A stretch of DNA of 36,856 bases from Ignavibacteria bacterium (lineage in GTDB: Bacteria; Bacteroidota; Ignavibacteria; Kapaibacteriales; UBA4661). This document shows positions 33,250-36,856 of the stretch, piece by piece. Location: positions 1 through 36,856 of the forward strand of contig CANHDJ010000033.1 in NCBI GenBank assembly GCA_947459425.1, written 5' to 3'. The first letter of the stretch is position 1, and the number at the start of each line of letters is the position of its first letter. The notes under the pieces are model-generated. The model was not told the origin of the DNA, did no database searches, and saw only the letters and a program-made list of their open reading frames with translations. Position numbers and translations under genes: made by a program.

Positions 33250-35589
33250 TTACAATCCTACCACAACGCTAAATAATATCATATTGCCAGCAAAATTATT
33301 GAGTCCGGTAAAAGGCGCGGAAACTAACTCATTAAGCAATACATACCGATAATCTACCATCACGCCGAGATTCGTCCATATCTGATACTTTGCTTGCCCG
33401 TGAATATCAAGCATGGTGTACGGTCCGCCAATTTTTGTAACGTCTTGTGCTGTTGGTGGGCGTGTTTCAGGAGTCATTCCACCACCACCGGTTGAGTTAA
33501 AGTACGAAGCACCCACCACAAGGCGTAAATTCTTTATTGCGGTTGTTGTTACCGAAGCATCAAGGTATCGGTCAATGGTATTATTGGAAACTAACACCGT
33601 CAACGAATCGCCAAATGGCGGTGTTGGGAAAACAACGCTGCCCCGCGTAAAGGTGGATGGCAGACCAAAAGTGCGGTCATTATACTGTCCTGTGATGACG
33701 AAGCGGGTTGTTTCATTCAACGTGCAACTAAGAGATGCGGTTAATCCCAACGATTTGCTTTTCATAAACAAATCGCCCCGAACTGCCGAGAGACGTGCAT
33801 TTGTATAGGCAAGAGTAAAATCGCTTTGGGCATCGTCATTATCCCATCGCAGAAGCAAGGTTACATTATCAAAGGGGTCAATTTCTGCCGAAACTCCGTA
33901 GGTAGTGCGAATATCCGGTACATAGCGGGTGTATTGCGGGCTGAGAGTGGAAGTTCCCTCCCAGTATGCGCTATTTGTATAGGTGTGTACTTGCGCACGT
34001 AGCCGCAGCTCTCGAATCGGGCGATAATACGCACTAAAAAACGGCGATAACATTGTTGTTCGTTTTGATAAATTTGAAGCTAAAACGCTATCAGAAGCAC
34101 CTTCCTCAAACCGTCGTATGGTCGGTGTTCTCAGAAAGTATTGCACACCTGCTCGCAGATTCAAATTTGCCAATGGCGTATAGACCAGTTGTGGGGAAAT
34201 AGAATGGGAGATAATCGTAGAGCGAAAATCTGCTTCTAAATTTTGGACGCTGTCTCGTGCTGCTTTTCTGTACACCGGATTGGTGTTGGCAGAGGTATCT
34301 ATCGAAATGGCGTATCCACCCGTCAAGTCGGTTTGCTCTTGTTCATACCGATAATTGACCGTGAAATGTAATTGGTCAGCAATTCGGGCTGTGGCTAAAA
34401 GCGATAACAGGGTTCTATTGAAACTGCCGGTAACTGTCGCTGTTTCAGAGAAACGATAGGCTCTCAGAGGTGCAGCTGCGGTCGCTGGATTAGCAGCTCG
34501 ACGAACTAATCCTTCCCATGCGCCGTTTACTGAGCCGTCGTTTGTTAGAAACTCCATTCTCGCAGTGGCAGTGAGCGAAAGCCACGAAGTTGGCTTAGTA
34601 ACTGCTTCGGCAAAAACGAATGGGGTGGAATTTGACCGTCTCTCCTGCCATGAATGTTGTATGAGTCGCTCATTACGAAGATTTAAGCCTAAGGTTCCCA
34701 ACGTATTTGGAACGAGCGATGTCGCACTGGGACGATAGTTCAGCGAGGTCAGACTATCGGGCGAAAACGTCATGTTTTGCGAAAACAGCCTCATACCCGC
34801 ACCGACGTTGATAGAGGTCTGCGCAGGAAGTGTCAGTCGAATATTTCCGGAAAACGTATTTGTCCAGTCATTGCGAGGTGCATTCATCCAGAAAAAATTA
34901 TCTCGTGTGTATGGACCGAAAACACCAGAGAATGCCGTCGGTGTCGCTCCAACGCCTTCTACGTGTGGCGAAAAAGTTGTCGTCATCGTGCCTGAGCGCC
35001 CATTTCCGGAATAGCGGAGTTCTATGCCGAATACATCAGAAAACGGGATGGCGAGCGATGCATTGATCATTTCTCGGCGCATATCAAATTTGTGCAAGCC
35101 TGTGTAAATCGAATCATTTCTGTTGAGAAAATAATCCGATTTCACGTAAGAAATTTTCAGGTCGTATCCCTTGATTGTTCTCATCCGAAGCATTACGCTG
35201 GTATAAGGATCGCCCACACCACTTGCTGTCAAATACAATTCATCAAACAGCCCGGAAGCACTTTCTCTGCGACGTTCAGCAAAAAGATTCAAGTCGGTGA
35301 GGCGAATGCCCTCACGAAAATTGTACGCTTCGTAGTAACGCCGAAGTGCCCACACATCGCTTCTGCCATCCAAACCACCCACGCTTAATGAGCGGTAACC
35401 AAGGGTCAAATCTCCAGAGACGCGGTAATCGCCCATCATAACGCCATGTTCTTTTTCCTGTGCATAGCTTTGGTTGCTAGACAACCCGCACAGAAGCGGG
35501 GTAATGACAAAGAAAAAGGCAATTATTCGCCGAGCAGTACCGCGCATTGAGAAATGAGGCACAGAGTAATAAGGTACAAATTTTTTCAT
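33250..35589 (-). CDS. MtrB/PioB-type decahaem-associated outer-membrane barrel protein
   Basis: 779 residues with a signal peptide (1-43, SYA-QE). The mature chain has long alternating amphipathic strands and aromatic loop borders (for example DLTLGYRSLSVGGLDGRSD, LFDELYLTASGVGDPYTSVMLRM), consistent with a large outer-membrane barrel; the last residues ILFSVVVGL suit a final strand. The N-terminal repertoire 'G.VxLGYR.......R.YxExxN..EG..L....' and its place directly behind a decahaem cytochrome gene identify it as MtrB/PioB (PF11854) type. These barrels insulate the haem wire across the outer membrane. The N-terminal CXXC motif of Shewanella MtrB is not present. GGAG precedes ATG 35589 by about 7 bases. 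The gene starts 15 bp after the cytochrome stop. Confidence 0.82.
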   Translation of the reverse strand: MKKFVPYYSVPHFSMRGTARRIIAFFFVITPLLCGLSSNQSYAQEKEHGVMMGDYRVSGDLTLGYRSLSVGGLDGRSDVWALRRYYEAYNFREGIRLTDLNLFAERRRESASGLFDELYLTASGVGDPYTSVMLRMRTIKGYDLKISYVKSDYFLNRNDSIYTGLHKFDMRREMINASLAIPFSDVFGIELRYSGNGRSGTMTTTFSPHVEGVGATPTAFSGVFGPYTRDNFFWMNAPRNDWTNTFSGNIRLTLPAQTSINVGAGMRLFSQNMTFSPDSLTSLNYRPSATSLVPNTLGTLGLNLRNERLIQHSWQERRSNSTPFVFAEAVTKPTSWLSLTATARMEFLTNDGSVNGAWEGLVRRAANPATAAAPLRAYRFSETATVTGSFNRTLLSLLATARIADQLHFTVNYRYEQEQTDLTGGYAISIDTSANTNPVYRKAARDSVQNLEADFRSTIISHSISPQLVYTPLANLNLRAGVQYFLRTPTIRRFEEGASDSVLASNLSKRTTMLSPFFSAYYRPIRELRLRAQVHTYTNSAYWEGTSTLSPQYTRYVPDIRTTYGVSAEIDPFDNVTLLLRWDNDDAQSDFTLAYTNARLSAVRGDLFMKSKSLGLTASLSCTLNETTRFVITGQYNDRTFGLPSTFTRGSVVFPTPPFGDSLTVLVSNNTIDRYLDASVTTTAIKNLRLVVGASYFNSTGGGGMTPETRPPTAQDVTKIGGPYTMLDIHGQAKYQIWTNLGVMVDYRYVLLNELVSAPFTGLNNFAGNMILFSVVVGL

Positions 35590-35604
35590 GGTATTTACTC
35601 CGTT

Positions 35605-36582
35605 TTAGTTGGTAAAATATGGATTGACATTGGAACCATGAATTTCTGAATGGCATCGTGTACAATCACCCAAGTCCTGCAATCCGGCTCTCCCGTGCGG
35701 CACACCGGCAGCAGTTTCGCGCGAATGGCAACCAATACACAAAGCACGCGGATCTCGATTTTTGAGCATATTCCGTGCGCCCGACCCGTGGGATTCATGG
35801 CAAGACATACATCCATCGCCCAGAGAAGCTCCATGAACAAACACAAAAGGACCGCGTTTGTCTTCGTGACATTGCACACAAACGGTTGTTTTATCTGAGC
35901 GTAACTGGCGAAATTGATCCGAACCGTGTGGACTATGGCAACTGGTACATTCCATAACGCCTTCACGCAAGCGGTGGTGGGTGGTTTGAGCAAACTGTGC
36001 TTCGGTAGTCTTATGGCAAGACATACACAGTTCCGATTGTTTGTCCTTGTGCATAGGACTCAGCCCTTTTGAGGTCATTGCGCGTTTGTGTTCAGCACTC
36101 GGATGGGCATTATGACATGAACCACACGCAACGCCAGCTCGCGTATGTTCGCTGAGGTAATTGTGCTGCTGTTCGCCTGCTTTTTCATGGCATTGCAAAC
36201 ACGCTTCTGAAGACGAAAACGATGATTTTTTTTGCATGACTTCGATGGTGCCACGAATTTTAGGGTTTTTTAGGTGCGCAGCTAAATCCCCGTGGCAGCT
36301 TTCACAGCCTGTTCCTGCTTGCCACGACTTACTGTGCGTGGTGCGCTCGAAGGATGCCACCTCGTCTTCGTGACATTCCATACACTCTTCGCTTTTGAAG
36401 TTCGCTCGTACCGGAAGCGCCGTTGTATCCTCCATTGGAACGAATACCCCGCTATGCGCCGACAGAGCCGATAATCCTGCCAATGTGATAGCTTCGGCAC
36501 TATCGTTGACCGTTGTCCGCGTTGTCAGATAGGTCGTTGCCGTCAGCCCAACAATGGCGAGAGATAAGAGAAGATTTCTCAT
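35605..36582 (-). CDS. Decahaem c-type cytochrome, MtrA/DmsE family
   Basis: 325 residues. Ten CXXCH motifs begin at residues 67, 93, 128, 153, 186, 212, 235, 258, 282 and 307, giving exactly ten covalent haems. The N terminus is an export segment (NLLLSLAIVGLTATTYL) without a lipobox. Length and haem count match MtrA (about 333) and DmsE. The spacer pattern (AGVACGSCHNAHPSAEHK, EGVMECTSCHSPHGSDQF, GCMSCHESHGSGARNML) is typical of that family. The protein should span the periplasm inside the following MtrB-type barrel and carry electrons to or from the outside. ATG 36582 is preferred over GTG 36594 because the AAGGTGG site lies about 9 bases upstream. No MtrC-like surface cytochrome is in this window. 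Confidence 0.93.
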   Translation of the reverse strand: MRNLLLSLAIVGLTATTYLTTRTTVNDSAEAITLAGLSALSAHSGVFVPMEDTTALPVRANFKSEECMECHEDEVASFERTTHSKSWQAGTGCESCHGDLAAHLKNPKIRGTIEVMQKKSSFSSSEACLQCHEKAGEQQHNYLSEHTRAGVACGSCHNAHPSAEHKRAMTSKGLSPMHKDKQSELCMSCHKTTEAQFAQTTHHRLREGVMECTSCHSPHGSDQFRQLRSDKTTVCVQCHEDKRGPFVFVHGASLGDGCMSCHESHGSGARNMLKNRDPRALCIGCHSRETAAGVPHGRAGLQDLGDCTRCHSEIHGSNVNPYFTN

Positions 36583-36609
36583 AATAGTACCCACCTTTAA
36601 TTAATGAAT

Positions 36610-36679
36610 AAAAAAAAGACAAAAACGCTCCGCTGCAAGCAAAAAGAAATTTGCTTGATGACGCGGAGGTTTTTGTCTT
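36610..36679 (-). terminator. Leader hairpin with U-run before the decahaem gene (attenuator or terminator)
   Basis: AAGACAAAAAC-G-CTCCGC (36616-36633) pairs with GCGGAGGTTTTTGTCTT (36663-36679) with one bulge, and an inner stem AAGCAAA/TTTGCTT lies within 36637-36656. Leftwards it is followed by eight T (36617-36610). The ribosome site of the cytochrome gene begins about 10 bp further on. No gene on this strand is seen between 36680 and the window end. Confidence 0.7.
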
Positions 36680-36778
36680 ATCGTAAATACCGATGATTTG
36701 CCGCAGGGGAGATGACTTAGAGTCAGTCAAAAGTGTTGTTTAGTGATGAAAACAGAAAAAATTTACACCTATAACGTG

Positions 36779-36809
36779 TTGCTTTTCTTTAGTTTTTGCG
36801 GTATATTTG
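36779..36809 (+). promoter_or_regulatory. Rightward promoter, Bacteroidota type
   Basis: TTG at 36779-36781, a 20-nt spacer and TATATTTG at 36802-36809 match the Bacteroidota consensus and have the same spacing as 12530-12560. It points right, towards an ATG at 36851, giving a leader of about 35 nt. Confidence 0.65.
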
Positions 36810-36856
36810 CCGTGTTCATTCTGCAAATGCGATAACCAAGCATATCAGTATGAACA

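Larger units (their letters stand above)
36583..36856. other. Intergenic region before the decahaem operon and divergent start
   Basis: It holds the leader hairpin (36610-36679), a 13-bp palindrome TGACTTAGAGTCA at 36713-36725, and the rightward promoter at 36779-36809. An ATG at 36851 is the probable start of a rightward gene that leaves the window after two codons. Nothing else coding is seen. Confidence 0.5.

Noticed and set aside
36500-36730. 76-residue minus-strand frame overlapping the decahaem gene start
   Set aside because: It runs through the leader hairpin and the cytochrome start in another frame, begins at a TTG and has no protein character.

Overview
The window looks like a chromosomal segment of a Gram-negative bacterium of the Bacteroidota/Chlorobiota side of the tree (Kapabacteria- or Ignavibacteria-like). 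The evidence is a very large secreted protein with a type IX secretion-style C-terminal tail, a TIGR03643/DUF2805 protein, outer-membrane porins, and two copies of the promoter form TTG-N20-TATATTTG, close to the Bacteroidota consensus TTG/TAnnTTTG. The lineage is inferred from gene content only; no rRNA or tRNA gene was seen.

Layout. Positions 1-4359 read rightwards: a HAD phosphatase, a small haem-binding-type lipoprotein, a SPOR-domain exported protein, two YceI proteins in tandem (one exported, one cytoplasmic) and a DUF2805 protein. From 4381 to 36582 every gene reads leftwards. 4381-5625 is an outer-membrane porin. 5658-12488 is a surface-polysaccharide operon, headed by a good promoter at 12530-12560: polyprenyl-phosphate sugar transferase, polyprenol-phosphate mannosyltransferase type GT2, O-antigen ligase/polymerase, TylF-type methyltransferase, GT2 and GT4. 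A glycoside-hydrolase-like lipoprotein lies upstream (12581-13789). 14036-22627 encodes one giant protein of 2863 residues (kelch propeller, 21 IPT/TIG repeats, two NHL propellers, sorting tail). Next to it is a 718-residue paralogue of its kelch part (22939-25095).

25130-28580 is a patchwork accessory zone: two FkbM-type methyltransferases around a HEPN gene with an unknown partner and a 163-bp element bounded by 30-bp inverted repeats. It also holds a broken toxin-antitoxin zone in which a BrnA-like antitoxin is preceded by only the last 32 codons of its BrnT toxin, directly behind an orphan hicB. 28627-32954 holds complex I genes nuoG, nuoH and nuoI, with two small extra genes between G and H and no other nuo genes attached. 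33250-36582 is an extracellular-electron-transfer type pair: a decahaem MtrA/DmsE cytochrome and its MtrB/PioB outer-membrane barrel. A strong hairpin plus U-run sits in front of the start codon, and tandem terminators follow.

Read together, the window combines quinone-reducing respiration (Nuo), a possible electron conduit across the outer membrane (MtrAB), and envelope building or secretion (polysaccharide, T9SS cargo). Between genes there are unusually many GC-rich inverted repeats, some sharing a core motif. The strongest candidates for something new are the HEPN/partner pair with the inverted-repeat element, the hicB/brnT-remnant/brnA junction, and the MtrAB operon with its possible attenuator.
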